A DNA stretch of 64,000 bases, taken from Sweltsa coloradensis. Its lineage: Eukaryota > Arthropoda > Insecta > Plecoptera > Chloroperlidae. The position numbers and the translations under genes are program-made. The stretch lies in the NCBI GenBank assembly GCA_024449915.1, contig JAMZAV010000778.1:124001-188000 (forward strand), written 5' to 3'. Below are positions 30,971 to 43,800 of this stretch, piece after piece (the first letter of the stretch is position 1; every line of letters begins with the position of its first letter). Below the pieces are notes generated by a model. The model saw nothing but the letters and a program-made list of their open reading frames with translations. It made no database searches and had not been told where the DNA came from.

Positions 30971-33520
30971 CTTGAATTTAAAACATGGCATTCGATAGAT
31001 GAACACTTAATACCTCACATATAACGTAGGTATTATTGAATTAAATCCAGTGCGAACAGAATCTCCCAACTTGACTCGAATACAAAATCAGGTGCTCAAA
31101 CCCCCCTTGAATTATAGTTACTTGGTCGAATCTGTCAACTAACATACTAATTATTAATCACTCTCTTAATAGAATAACATTAATTTTGTTTCTTGATAGT
31201 TCAAACACATTTATCATGTTTTAAATTATTTTAGAATAAACTATTGAAAGTACAGAGTGCCTTCCACACTAAACTGTATGAATTACATTTCAGTGGTTGA
31301 AAATTATCAATCCATGCATATTCTCTAAGTGGATGACAATATGAATTTTATTACCGTACCACCTCCAATACGTATCAACATTTCTAACGTGTTTATTATT
31401 TTAATATCTATGAATAATTGACTAAATATTATGGCGTACGAATAAAACCAAAGATTATCGGAAGCTAAGCATATCTTGAACCAGAGTAGCGTCAAGTAAC
31501 CTGTTGCATCTGTGCAGCAGTTAAATGACGAAACTCTGAACTACTCTAACTTTAAGTATCTATGTGAATAATTGTGGATAGTCTGCCATTTTATATGTCT
31601 TATCATCTGATGAATACTGTGGGTGAAATAAACGACAATAAATAATGTACTTATATCAATTCCATTGTTAAGTATACTGAATAGATATCGATGTTAAATG
31701 GATTTTTTGACTGTTGCTAATATTAAGAGCTGCAGAGAGGAGTTGCATATTATATTATGTAGTAGTGGCTGTACAATAAATTATCAATGTAAAAAATATG
31801 TATTTATTAACAATCTACCCTTAGATATTTGAACTGTTTACTTTTAGTGTGACAAAAGCATTTGACCATTTTTGAACATTCCACATAAACACGCACTTTT
31901 AATTTTAAATGGGAGCGTAGTTAATGATTGTGATTGATAACGATGATTCAAATTCTTTGGGGAGAATGATTAAAAGAATGGGTACTGGGTAGGGGTCTGA
32001 TAGTCCAGACATTTTACTTGCAATACTCGCTCGACTCTTTTAAGACTATAGGCCTACTTCGATAAAAGACTCAATCCTAGGAATTTTAAGAACTAATTAG
32101 TGTGACCCAAAGGCCAAAACGTTATGTGCAACAACTAATCTAAACACAAAACACAAAAATTATTTGGTATTCGATTTTGGGTAGCACAAAATTTGACTTC
32201 AAGTGGATAGCCAAATAAATAATTGACTCGACGTCATTTCGAGTATTAGTACTAGGTCATACCACATGAAACACATTCTTAGAATGCTACGTACACATGT
32301 CAATATTTAACCGTCCTAGACCGGAGGATTGCAATGTCCAGGGAAATCAACAAGAGCAAACCAGGATCAGGCTACAAGAATAATAGTTCAATAAATCACT
32401 CAAATATTTGCTTTGTTGTATGTTACAAGTATATTTCATACCCATGTGATGTGCATCTTCATCGTTCATGGCTGCCCTTCCCATTGCCCGTACAAGTACA
32501 CCATCGGCCCTAAGTTAATCAAGAGATCGTTGTATCTAGTAACCCCTCAATTTACTTCAGGTCGAAGTGTACATCAGATATTGCCTACCCAATAGGTAGT
32601 GGTGGGCATTAAAACATAATAATATGATATTTGAGAATATAAAGAATGATGGGTTCATAGATGGATACTGATTTATTATTTATTTATTCTTAGTTGGACA
32701 TAACAAGACAAAATTATATGATATAAAACTCCATTGAAAGTTAAAATAGTCATGAGAGCTAAACCATATCCAATTCTCTTCAACAATTAACGTTTATCCA
32801 ATGGTTCACCAGTGTGCCTTGAATAGTTGAAAATAAAATAGTAAATAATAAGGTCCTAGTCACATCTTATCTTGTAGTCACTACATTTAATATTACGGAA
32901 CTTAATTTTTTGTTCCTCAAATTTTACATCCATGCTGCACCATGATAAAAGGAACTTTGGAACTTGATGACTACCACCAATAATAGCATAAAACATATTA
33001 GCAAATAATATTTATTCATTATTAGATGAAAACTAGTCGAGTCTCAAAATTTAAATCACCAGCAGTGGCGGCACTACGGGGTGCCCCCCCGTTCCCCCCC
33101 CCCCTCCGGTGTCAAATGCCTGCCGCACGCGAATATTACTAAAAATGATAAATCAAGTCACAAATTTATTTTTGGTAACATCTTAGGATAACGTCCATAT
33201 GTACCGGTAGGTAAAACGTAATCCCTTAAGTTGCCATTTTCAGTTTAAGCATGATAAAATAACTGTGGTATAGTTGAAAAATATCGGCGAAAGGGCCTCC
33301 GGCGGTTGTGTCTTTGCCCGCTGCCCGCCACTACTTGTCCTCTCAGTTTTTATGTTGCCCCTCATTTGCCCCAATTGTTTTTTTTGGCTGACGCCACCAC
33401 TGATTACCAGTAGGCATATTTTAAGTAAATTCAATTTAATGAATTAGCGGGGGAAAAATACTTGATTTTGTAGATAGAACAGTGTCCACATTTTCAGATT
33501 TACAACATATTTCAGCTTAC
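30971..33520. other. Intergenic, no genes seen
   Basis: AT-rich sequence with a C/G-rich spot at 33075-33110 and TAGGCCTA words. No repeated element was recognised. Confidence 0.45.
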
Positions 33521-33995
33521 CCCTTACAAAAATTTTACATCGTAAAAGCTTCGCCAAAACTTATCCAAAAGGTCGTCACTTTGCCAAAACATATTTAAAA
33601 ACCTATCTGAAACATATTCAGACACTGACTATGTTTTGGAAACCTTCCTGCAACCTTTTAAAGAGTCACAGGAACATCGCGAAAAGGTAGTCAAAAGCCG
33701 CCGTTCGCCAAAGCATCGCAGGAACATCGCAAGAAGGTAGTCAAAAGTATCCTTCGCCAAAACATCTCCAAAGCATCGCAGAAACATAGTGCCAAATTAA
33801 TTCTTATAGTCAAAAGTAAAACTATTAATTTTATGCAGGATAAGAAATTACATTTTTCCATTTCATTAAGATTTAACCATTATTTTTATTTAATTATTGA
33901 AATATGTTTACCGTAGTTTGTTCAAAATTATAATATAATGGTAATAGTTGAAATAGTTAATTTGACTTGAGCCAGGCTGTGCCAAGCTGTGCAAA

Positions 33996-34861
33996 ATGGC
34001 GTCTGTCAACACATGTGCTGATTGTGCTCGTCCTGGAAACAGTGTACCAGTCGCCTCGGTTTTGCATCGTTTTTGCACGCGTACAATAATTAGGTAAGTA
34101 ATTTGGGCTTTTAAAAGTAAATGTGTTCAATATTCATCCACTGTATTAAGCTCATATTCAGATCATGGTTGGTGCACTGGAGGTAGCCTTTGTTTTTAGG
34201 TTATGGAGGGCCTACATGCCTAGGTTATCTCTAGCTTGCCTAGGGCCTAGGCCTAGTGCCCGTGCCTGGGCAGGGATATTTAATACACAATGCCTAGGCC
34301 TAAGGCATGTAGGGGCAGGGTTCTAGCTTCTAACTTCTCTGCTAGGCATAGCCAGCCCTAGCTATGTTTGGGTGAAGCCCGGGCACAAGCCCACTGTTAT
34401 AAAATGGTAGGCTAGGCCTAGGCCTAGAAGTTAACATATAAAATGTTGATTAAGGTTAGGTCGGGCCTACTAAGTTAGGGATGATCCTGAACCGGTACTT
34501 ATTCGGCTAGGGGGGTCCAACTTTTATATACACTGTAACGTAAAGGATTTCGGGTGCGCTCTTATCGATTGTATCCTAGAACTAGCGCGGCGCACTGTAG
34601 CCAGCGGAAAGTTTGGCTAACCTAACGAAAGTAGGCCTAGGCTACACCTTTAACATAAGTAGTAACAAGGCGATATATCAGTGTTAACAAGGTGTATAAA
34701 AGTTGGACCCCCCTAGCCGAATAAGTGCCCCTGAACCTAGGACTAGGGTAGCTCTCAAGTTACTTTCTTATTTTCACAGGCCTTATACCAGTCATGTCAT
34801 TCGTCGAGGGAATGCAACACCTACGCCTGGGACCACACTGCTTCCCATTACAGATCCGTGA
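33996..34861 (+). CDS. Possible two-exon small gene, 59 codons, unknown function
   Basis: Exon 1 (33996-34093) starts with ATG in a GCAAAATGG context and encodes MASVNTCADCARPGNSVP, then HRFCTRTII. It ends AG before a perfect GTAAGT. Exon 2 (34780-34861) follows TTTCTTATTTTCACAG, completes Arg and adds PYTSHVIRRGNATPTPGTTL to a TGA at 34859. The splice signals are strong but the peptide is unlike any family I know. It lies within the 33521-37366 element, and its intron carries a MITE (34494-34729). It could be a captured 5' exon, a spliced non-coding RNA or chance. Confidence 0.3.
34494..34729. mobile_element. 236-bp MITE, GGTACT family, with 8-bp target duplication
   Basis: The ends GGTACTTATTCGGCTAGG and, inverted, GGCACTTATTCGGCTAGG continue GGGGTCCAACTTTTATA on both sides. 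The octamer CCTGAACC flanks it exactly (34486-34493 and 34730-34737). Its core (GGATTTCGGGTGCGCTC, CTAACCTAACG) is shared with 47543-47780. The TIR start and 8-bp duplication would suit Merlin-like elements, an inference only. Confidence 0.85.
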
Positions 34862-37366
34862 ACCAGTGCTAGAGACTAAATAATAATGTGGCAACCCCAA
34901 TCGCATACGGGCCCTTTAAACTCAAGAGATAAATTTAAACTTTGTCTAGGCTAGGCATACTTGTAAGGCTTCATGCCAAACTTTCACTCATATTTTAAAT
35001 GCTTTCAAGAAAGGAACAATAGTGCGAGTTGGATGTTGTTAGTGGTCTGGTCATTGGTCTGGTGTTGACATAGAGTTGTGAGATATATATATATAGGCCT
35101 ATCTGTGTTGTGTTGGTTTACGCGTGGTTTTTAAACGAAACTGGAGCCGGTTGTAACATCCTAACTCTACTGTATATAAACTACGACCAGGTAGCCTATC
35201 ATTCATGAGACTTCCGGGATCCGGGATTGTTGAAATTGTTTTGATTGAAAGAAAGACTGTACTATGATGAAAATAGTGTTGACATTGCTTGCTAACAAGT
35301 AAATTTTATTCCACAGAATACTAATACCATACAGTGTGTGTAAATATAAATTATACTGAAGCACAAATTTGCAGTTGATTAATTTGATTTGATAAAATTA
35401 AAATAGTAGAAAATGAGTAAGATTAAGCTATTATAGCAAATGTTATGTAAATATTAAACGGTTGTAATTAAATAAATATTATCACAAAAAGAAGAAATAG
35501 AATGTATAAATTGACACATTTCACACACAATACAATATACAATACACAATAGTAGCAAACATGCTAAATAAAGTACATTATTACATTACATCAATAACTC
35601 ATAGATGTTAGTTGTGCTAAATAATGCCTTATTCACTCTAGCACGATCACTCCGATCAGCCATTTGTCAATACAAGATCTGAGTAAGTGGGACATGGCCT
35701 AGCGGCTAGCCTATGTGAATTCTACTCCGGCATCCGACTTTCTTTTGTTTGCAACCTAGGCCTAGTGTAGACAAACCTTTGTCTTCGGTCGGTACGGGTT
35801 GGTTACGGTTAAATGCACATTTTGTCTCTCTAGGTACTAGGCCTACCTATATGGTATTGCCAAATAGTTAGGCACTAACTTATCAAAGTGCTGATTTAAA
35901 CCAACATCACTTATCTTGTACCTCAATTACAAATAACAGTTAGTTGATAAGTAGGCCTACCGTTCTAGGCTTGGTCAAAGGTATGTTCATAAAGGAGGAT
36001 CTAGACTTGCAATTTGCGAACTCAAACTCGGTTCAAACGTACCTACATACAAGTTCGGTTCGAGATCGAAAAATGGAACGTTCGCACACCCCTGGCATGC
36101 GTAGGCCTGCAGTGCAACATAAACAATTGTCAAGACTTGTACCGCTTTTGTATCTAGTGATTCTGGTTTGTGTTGCAACTTGCAATATCATAATATAAAT
36201 AAATAGGCCTATACGGTACGGTAGTATCCCATTCCATCATTACGCGTCTGCTAGCAATCGAGCAAACTTATGGGTACGGTAGGCCTATATGACATTGACA
36301 GGGTGTATTTTGCGTTTGATATTGTGATTGCAATTAATGTTGTGAACTTTGTGTAGACCTATTTGAATTCTACAGTACCGGTACCTATGAAAGTTTATCA
36401 AGTAAATTATACTATTAATTATTAAAATTATTAATACTATTATTATTTGGTAGGATTATCTTGTAGCAATCTGGCATTTAATTCTGGCAGTATGTTTGTG
36501 ACATACTCTATATTCTATGCTATCAAATTCTTTATCAAAGTAAATTTCTTTAATAGGCCTAGTTTTACCTTTGTTCTGCTGGGCATTTTTCTTTGGGGAA
36601 TTACGTATTTTGCCACCAACCTAAGCCTCTCATTGATTTCTGTCAATAGTTAGGCCTACATGCCACATAAACAAAATAGTAAATACAGGCCTACAGCCTA
36701 AAATTGCTGCATTTGGGGGCAGGGGGGGAGTTGCCAGCTGACTGACGTGTATCATTAGACACGAACGAGCACGAGATAGTAGGTGGTGTCCTCAATAAGG
36801 TGATGATTTGGATGAATATGATGACGTTAGTGATGCATATAGGTAAATGTGCATTGTGCAGGGCCACCCCAGATGTATTTATTGCCACACATGCCCATTT
36901 TTGTTATTTTTTATTTTCAAATGTCTGTGACAAAAATGTAATTAACATTAATTAACATAATGTAAATAACCTAAAATAAAGAACAATGTGTGTTATGTAA
37001 TTTTGATTTTTCTGTAGGCCCTAGGTCCCTAATACTGTTGACGATGTTTTCGCGATGCTTTGGCGATGTTTTCGCGATGTTTTAACTACCTTTTGGAAAC
37101 CTTCGCCAAAAGGTCGCGGGAACATCTTGAACTATGTTTTGGTGATGCTTTGACTGCAAAAGGGTCAAAGCAGGTAAAAATCCTTCTGCGCGAAACCTTC
37201 GCCCAAAAGGTTTTCAGGAACATCTTTCAACTATGTTTTGGTAAGGCGTATTTGTAAGACAAAATGATGTTTTGGTTGTGTGTGCGGATACTTTCTAAAA
37301 CATCGCAAAACACATCTCTGAGATATGTTTTCGCGATGCTTTCGCGACTAAAATTTTTTGTAAGGG

Positions 37367-38415
37367 ACCACACATTTCAGGTAACCAAATTCCCCAAATC
37401 TCCACGTTTACAGTTAGAATAAAGATTTGTCCAGTTTTATGCATTTACCTGACAGGGAATACCAAATATAAAGTCAACAAACCACACTAATTTTGCCCCA
37501 GAACAGCATGATTAGCTATGGTGGCATAGATGGGTCCAGCCACCATACAATCATCATACAATTACGGTACTAACATTAGATTTGATGGGTTTTAGTTTTA
37601 GAGTTTAGGAATATGGGAATATCGCAAAAATATCACTGAAATTAACGATTTACCAGACTTTTCCAGATTCTCTAGACAGCCTTGTAGACACCAGTAGAAA
37701 AGTGTTTTATTTGACAAGTTTTAATAAAATACTTCTCTAACTCAACTTACAAAAACACTTGCATGCACGTTTTAAAGGAACCGTTCCTTTATGAATACAA
37801 TCTAAAAGGACGGTATCAACACCAACAAACAATTTACACAATTAAAGGTAAACAAGTGAACCTTCTATTTTGTTGTCTTACCCAGCCGTCGAGGCTACGA
37901 CATTTTGATTTTCCAGATGAACTTCAATCTTCATATCTGAATCAGTTGACATTTTTGGATGCTCTGCTCAGGTAAATGTTTGTCCTTGTGCTGAAATAAT
38001 ACTATTTATTAAACAGAGACAAGAAAACAGCGCAGCCTTGGCATTTGGCATATGTACATAAAAGTTGGCTTCATTATTGTAATAAGAATTCATGCAAAGA
38101 GTAAGTTTATCTTTAAATTTATAACAAAAAGTCTTGTACAACACTTGCAACACATTTTACAAAAACTCTAAAATAGTGGTAGGTAATAAACTATATATGA
38201 ACAACAATGTTAAAGTTACTTGATGATACATGATTCACACTTCACAGAATTCACAGTTTAAGACATGTGATGAACAATAATCTAATACAAAATATAGAAA
38301 CAATAAAAATGAGTTAAAATCACACTTTGTGACAAGGCGCTATTGTTACTCATTTCATTGATTATCATTGATTAAAAATAGGACTTTGTGACAAATACAT
38401 TTTATTTTTAAATAA
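37367..38415. other. Intergenic, no gene supported
   Basis: A 70-codon frame at 37763-37975 ends at a CTCAGGTAAATG junction that could be a splice donor. It has no recognisable family and no partner exon. Confidence 0.4.
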
Positions 38416-39602
38416 TTAAACGAGGGAGCGAAGCAACTGAGTGTCTCCATTTAACTCAAACGGCGCTCATTCTGCGAGTCTGTGTGTGGGTCTGTCCGTA
38501 TGTACGTTGAAAATCAGCCGAATCGCTGAACAGATTGCGCTGAAATTTTAAATAGACATCCGGTACAAGTTTGAACTGCTAACAAAATCAGCAAAATTCT
38601 TTATTGAAAAATAGGCTGCTAATTGGATGAGCGTAGCGAGCGAAGCGAAGATTCCATTTCACTACACTGGAGAAAAAAATCCGGAATGTTTTTTTTTTCT
38701 TTCTTTCTTTTTTTTTTGTATTTTTGTGTGTCTGTTAACACGATTCCGGCTAAACCGATACTCCGATTGCGATGAAATTTTATGGAGGCCTTCGAAATCT
38801 CTGAACTTAGAACTGCCACGTTTTTGAGCTTAATCGGGAAATTTTTTCTTGTAAAAAACACAATTTTACGATTTTTTTCGATTTTTAAAAAAATTCTTTG
38901 ACTTATAACTCCTACATACTTTATCCGATTGTAGGGGGCCTAATGATTTTTTCACAGAACCTTGATTTTATGAATTAAGATATTCGTGTGAAATTTGAGC
39001 GTGATCGAAAAATTATTTCTCATGAAAATCGAAATTTTACGGGTTTTTTCTTTTTTAAAACAATTCTTTGACTTATAACACCTACATGCTTTATCCTATT
39101 AAAATTATTTTTTCACAGAACCTAAGTTTCGTGAATTTATATATTCGTGTAAAATTTGAGCGCAATCGAATAATTATTTCTTATGAAAATTGCAATTTTA
39201 CGATTTTTTTCTTTTTTAAAAATTACGATTATTTAAAAAAATTAAGTTACTTATTTATTTAATTTTATTTAATTAAAAAAAAATCTTCGGCTAAGTAATG
39301 ATTTTTTCACAGAACACCAGAAAATCCGCGTAACACATGGCAGCTCAATGCAACAACGCGGTGGGACTTAAGCGTTTTCCAAATGTGTAGAAATTATTTT
39401 AACAACAATGGTTTTGTTTTTGAAAAACTAGGGAAACGCCAAAGGCGTTGTTAAACGAGTGAGTGAGCCATGTGTTGAGTAGGACTACCCGGTATCATTC
39501 CGGCTAGATCCAGCCTTAGGTATAGGGGAGGAAAGGGGATGTTCCCGGGTACTCAACACTTGGCTCACTCACTCGTTTAGCAACGACATTGGCTTTTCCC
39601 TA
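38416..39602 (+). mobile_element. Helentron-like family H3, copy 2, interrupted by H1
   Basis: The 5' end TTAAACGAGGGAGCGAAGC and the block GAAAATCAGCCGAATCGCTG match copy 1 at 3846-4769. The 3' end is CTCACTCGTTTAGCAACGAC...TTTTCCCTA. H1 copy 4 occupies 38623-39380. The last 175 bp (39428-39602) are palindromic, as in copy 1. Confidence 0.45.
38623..39380 (+). mobile_element. Helentron-like family H1, copy 4
   Basis: TTGGATGAGCGTAGCGAGCG opens the copy and CAACGCGGTGGGACTTAAGC GTTTTCC closes it. The internal inverted copy of the 5' end has been lost (the sequence jumps from CAGCTCAATG to CAACAACG), and the terminal CTAG is mutated. Confidence 0.6.
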
Positions 39603-39609
39603 TTTTTAT

Positions 39610-40400
39610 TGTTGTGTTTTTATAACATTTGAAACTGGTCAATAAGAATCCCGTCTTATTTGACCAATTGATTGCTGACAAAGTAATCAGTCTAGTCATA
39701 AAATCAGGAGGAACATTGTCCAATGCAATCAATGAAAAGCTGGAACTCTTTACATTAGGCCTCACAACAGACAATGTAGGAATAAGAACATGCCAGCAAT
39801 CTCCTTTTCAATTCAATTTGTTTATTTATCAACAACAGCTGGCAATGCCCAATAATCAGTCGACATATTAAATGTTTTAAAGTTCAAGTAATTCAAAACA
39901 ACAAATTACAGAATTCTTTACTCAAGATAGGCATTCTATGATACATCCCTCTAATATTAGAGTTGTTTCACAAATCACACAGTGATTTCCTCTTCTTGTA
40001 TTGATGCATCAATTACTGTAGAAATAAATCTTGACTAGTATTCCGTCAGCATTCAACTAGAACACAAGAAGACTGAAACAAAGGGGACACAAAATGGAAC
40101 ATGTAAGCCTAGATAAAATGGCAAAATACAAGAGCAAAAAAAAAGGTGCAATTACAAAACAAATCACTAAACATCACAGTTGTTGACATAATTAATTGAC
40201 AAAGTTCATACATTGGTACTCGTAACAGATTAAGCCACCCAATATAATAAATCATGAGAATAATAAAAGGTAAGTAAGAGGAACTGGATTTGATCTACAG
40301 TTAGGGGAAATTTGCACAACATCGGACGAAAATAAGATTACAGCGGAGCGACATGGCATTTGGAATAGGTTTTTATAAAAATGAACAAGTAGGCCTAATA
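39610..40400. other. Intergenic between the H3 element and lin-52, no gene supported
   Basis: An 80-codon plus-strand frame at 39629-39871 begins with a non-ATG codon and has no family match I recognise. The rest is AT-rich. Confidence 0.4.
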
Positions 40401-40404
40401 TAAT

Positions 40405-40430
40405 TTTATTGTTTTCATGGTGATTTTATT
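40405..40430 (-). terminator. Candidate lin-52 polyadenylation signals
   Basis: Two AATAAA hexamers on the minus strand (40405-40410 and 40425-40430) lie 225-250 nt beyond the lin-52 stop, a plausible 3' UTR length. AT-rich DNA makes chance occurrence likely. Confidence 0.35.
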
Positions 40431-40654
40431 TGTCTACTTTCTAAAGACAGAATTTGTGTACACAATAAAATATGAGAAAAGATTAATAGCATACTTATTT
40501 AAATCATGCCTAAAATAATTTGCAGACCAAGGCATGGTAGTAGGTCATGCTTCATCTGTGATAGAACATTTATCAAAATGCCAAAGAGAAAAAATAATAT
40601 AAACTTGGATATTGGTAAAGTTTTGGGCACCTAGAATAGTAATCTAAATAACGA

Positions 40655-40809
40655 TTACAATGGATACCCTCGTTTTGACTTGGAATTGAAAATGTTAAGG
40701 TATCTTCCTCGGGTCATTTCCTTTGCTTCTTGGAGTCCCAAATTATATGCTGTATCATGGAGTTTCTTGATTTCCATAAGCAACTGATTCTGAGACATGT
40801 TGGCATATT
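40655..40809 (-). CDS. lin52: lin-52 exon 4 (terminal)
   Basis: After CTTACAG it encodes YANMSQNQLLMEIKKLHDTA, then YNLGLQEAKEMTRGRYLNIF and NSKSKRGYPL before TAA. The amphipathic helix and the LGL..(A/S)(K/R)EMTRG(R/K)(Y/F)LNI motif are the C-terminal mark of LIN52. It lies 7.46 kb from exon 3. Confidence 0.93.
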
Positions 40810-43800
40810 CTGTAAGAAAAATTAATTACTTAAAGAAAATGCACACTATAAAGAGGTAAATTAAGCTAGGGTATGTATTATAATAATAAAACTAATATAT
40901 CATAGGATAACAGGCATACCGGTACCGGTATGTAAAAAATATAAACAAGAAGTTGGTGGCGTCACAAAATGTCACCTGAAGACAATGCAATAAAATTAAT
41001 TTGGGTACTTGTTCATAAGAGGGACACCCCCCCGAAAAGCAAAGAAGGTTAGTGGGGTTGAGGGGGGGCCGCAAAGCGCCGTAGGGGGCCGTGGGGGGTA
41101 TAGGCGCTTTGCGATCCCCCCGCCCAACCCCACAACCTACTTTCCTTTTTGGGGGGAAGGGGGGCTTATAATGAACAAGTACCACAAATTCCTTAGGCCC
41201 ATGCATGGCACGCTCCGCTGCCATAAGAAGTGGCCGAATATCTCGATCTGATCAGAAATCAACTCTTCAACATTTAGCCTGGCTATATTTTGACTGTTTC
41301 TTAAACAAATATCGAAAACGAAGGCACCTCAGATAGAAAATACAACAAACTACAACATATAATAGGCCTTCATGAGCAAATGTAGGCAGGGCTCGACAAA
41401 TTTTTAAAAATCTACTGAAAAAAAAATCTACAACTGGGCAAAAAATCTACAAAAAAAAGAAAAAAATCTAAAAACAATCTACCAAAAAAATATAGGTACA
41501 GCGGTGCAAGTGGCCCAAAATTTTGTTGCCCAGACTCAATTCAAGGCTGACACAATAATTTTTTTTATTTTTACATATGTAGGCCTACGACAATTTTCTT
41601 TATTTTAACAATAGCCACGAATCAATAACTTTACCGACTTTACGTACCGTACCCGCTTTTTATCATACTCTCGGTCATATTTTACTTTTTTGGCAGGTTC
41701 ATTAGCTAGGTCTAGCCTAGGCAATGATAGGCCTATCTCATCTTCGTTAATTGTGAGTGGCTTAGTAGCCGTAGGCCGAGACGTTGAAGCTACTCCACTA
41801 GGCCTACAGTTAAATAAGTTCCGTAAATCCATTTAAGAGTTTTACTAGGAAAACGCTTAAGTAACGCCCCGTTGATGGATGAGCTTTTTGTAAGTTTTTA
41901 GTTTGCGTAGGACCACTTTTTCTTTGCAAGTGCTTTTTGAATGCATTGTAGGTGATTGTTGTAAAGTTTCTAAAATGTTACTTGTTAATTGTTATTATAA
42001 ACCTCAAAAAAACTCATATTAAAACCTTTATTCTATGGATTCTGGCTAACTTATTCAACTTTTTCTTTCGGAAAGCAATACATCACCATTACCTTAATGT
42101 CCATGTAAAATATGAACGTTGTAGCCCCACCCGTTTGGTCAGAATAGGCCCAAATGTCACAAAATAGTGCACTTAAAATCAAAAAAATCGTAAAAGAACG
42201 ATATTCATAAGAAATATTTCTTCGATTGTACCCAAAAACGTGGCAGGTGTAAGTTCAGAGATTTCGAAGGTCCTTTCCAATTTTCATCAAGTTCGCATAT
42301 GCCGTTTGCCCAATAGCGTGCAAACAAACAGACAGAAAAAAAAATCATTGGAGCTAAATGTTTTGAGGGTTCAGTGAAATTGAAGTCTTCGCTTCGCTCA
42401 GCCAATTACGCAATGGTTTTGAAGTGTCAAAAATGGTTGGAATGTCACGAAACGGGAGAAGGTAAACATGTCTCAGATCTCCATTTTCTTTACAGCTGTG
42501 AATACTAAATCATGGGTAAAGTCGATAGGTCGATAGCGATCGGAATGCGATTGGAAGTGATGCGTGGTGCAGCCTTGGCAAGTCTTGGAACTACATCGAG
42601 CGTCTGTCGCCTGTCGATAAAGTAGGTTTCTACTTAATGAAATCTTTCGCGATTCGAGTTTTTAACCAAATTTGTTGGGGCAACTAACTATTAATTATGG
42701 TTGACCATGCCTGGAGTGTTAGTTGCCCCGGGAAACTCGGGCATAGGAAATTTAGAGCCCTGGTAGGGAAATGTGTCAATAAACATTTACCGGATAAGCT
42801 ATAATGATAAATTAGTAGGAGTGGCAGAATGCACGCTGATAGGGCTGCCCAAGGATTAAAAAAATCATATCGATATCGATATCATCAATATCGTGATTCG
42901 ATATCAAACTTTTCAAGTCGAGTATCGATATTGATTTTTTTTAAACGTGTTATTACGTTCTTCGGCAATGTAGACATGCCACTGTCCATCCCAATCGAGA
43001 GCGGCAGATTCAAGTTTAAGATAAGGCCTAGGACAAGAAGAACAATCACAACAATACTTGCGGCAGCCCTGCGAAGAGATAGAAGCAAACTGATTTCTCT
43101 CTCTCTCTCTCTCTCTCTGTCTGTCTGACCATAGACATCCCATATAATTGGCTTGACTAGCAGTCAGCGGTCCACTTCCGGGACAATTGGAAGCCATCTT
43201 GAATGGGTGAGTGTGCATGTTAATTAGATGGGAGCGATTAATCGAAAAAATATTTTTAAAGATGGCCGCCTGTTTGGCAGGTGAGCATATCAGACTTTAA
43301 CACCAAATGATTACTAAATTCCCGTATGCAATAACTTTGCATTGTTTCTGTTTGTTCAATACCATGCTGCACAAGCTAAAACCATATCAAACAATCCAGT
43401 AAAGTACGGTACTTTATTGCATTAAAAAAGCATAAATTAAAACGCCAAGCCGCCATCTTGAATGGGTGAGATTGACGCCTCAATTTGGTACACTCGCGCC
43501 TGTGCGGAGGTATTGGAGACTGCATATCTAGCCTGCTATAGGTGTTAAGATATCTATGGTCTGGACACTGTAGTGTAACAACTTGAGCTGCCTTATGCTT
43601 TGCTGATATGAATGAGATTGCACATGAGGTCTTGTTATCTTATCACATAGGCCTAAGGCCTAACATAAATAAAACAAAGCAGCAAGAGTCTTGGCCCAAA
43701 GCCAAACTGACTAGCAAAACGCCTATGTAGTTGGTGGCGTGGGAGGGGGGGGGGGGGGGGACAGCGCTGCAGAACCATAACTTACTGCCACACCAAGCAT

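Larger units (their letters stand above)
33521..37366. mobile_element. 3.85-kb DNA element with CCCTTACAAAAATTTTA termini
   Basis: The left end CCCTTACAAAAATTTTACAT and the right end, read inverted, CCCTTACAAAAAATTTTAGT pair over nearly 30 bp. Inside each end, some 270-330 bp carry many copies of AACATCGC/GCGATGTT, AAAGCATCGC and AAGGTAGTCAAAAG words, like transposase-binding arrays. The centre is TAGGCCTA-rich and holds a 236-bp MITE and a possible two-exon gene. No transposase frame is seen, so it is non-autonomous or of an unknown type. No clear target duplication was found. Confidence 0.6.

Noticed and set aside
38619..38861. Similar peptides (PSKSLNLELPRF, SEISK...FH.N) in many repeat copies
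   Set aside because: The frames occur in H1 and H2 copies because the DNA is homologous; they are broken differently in each copy and lack starts or domains. I treat them as chance frames in non-coding repeats.
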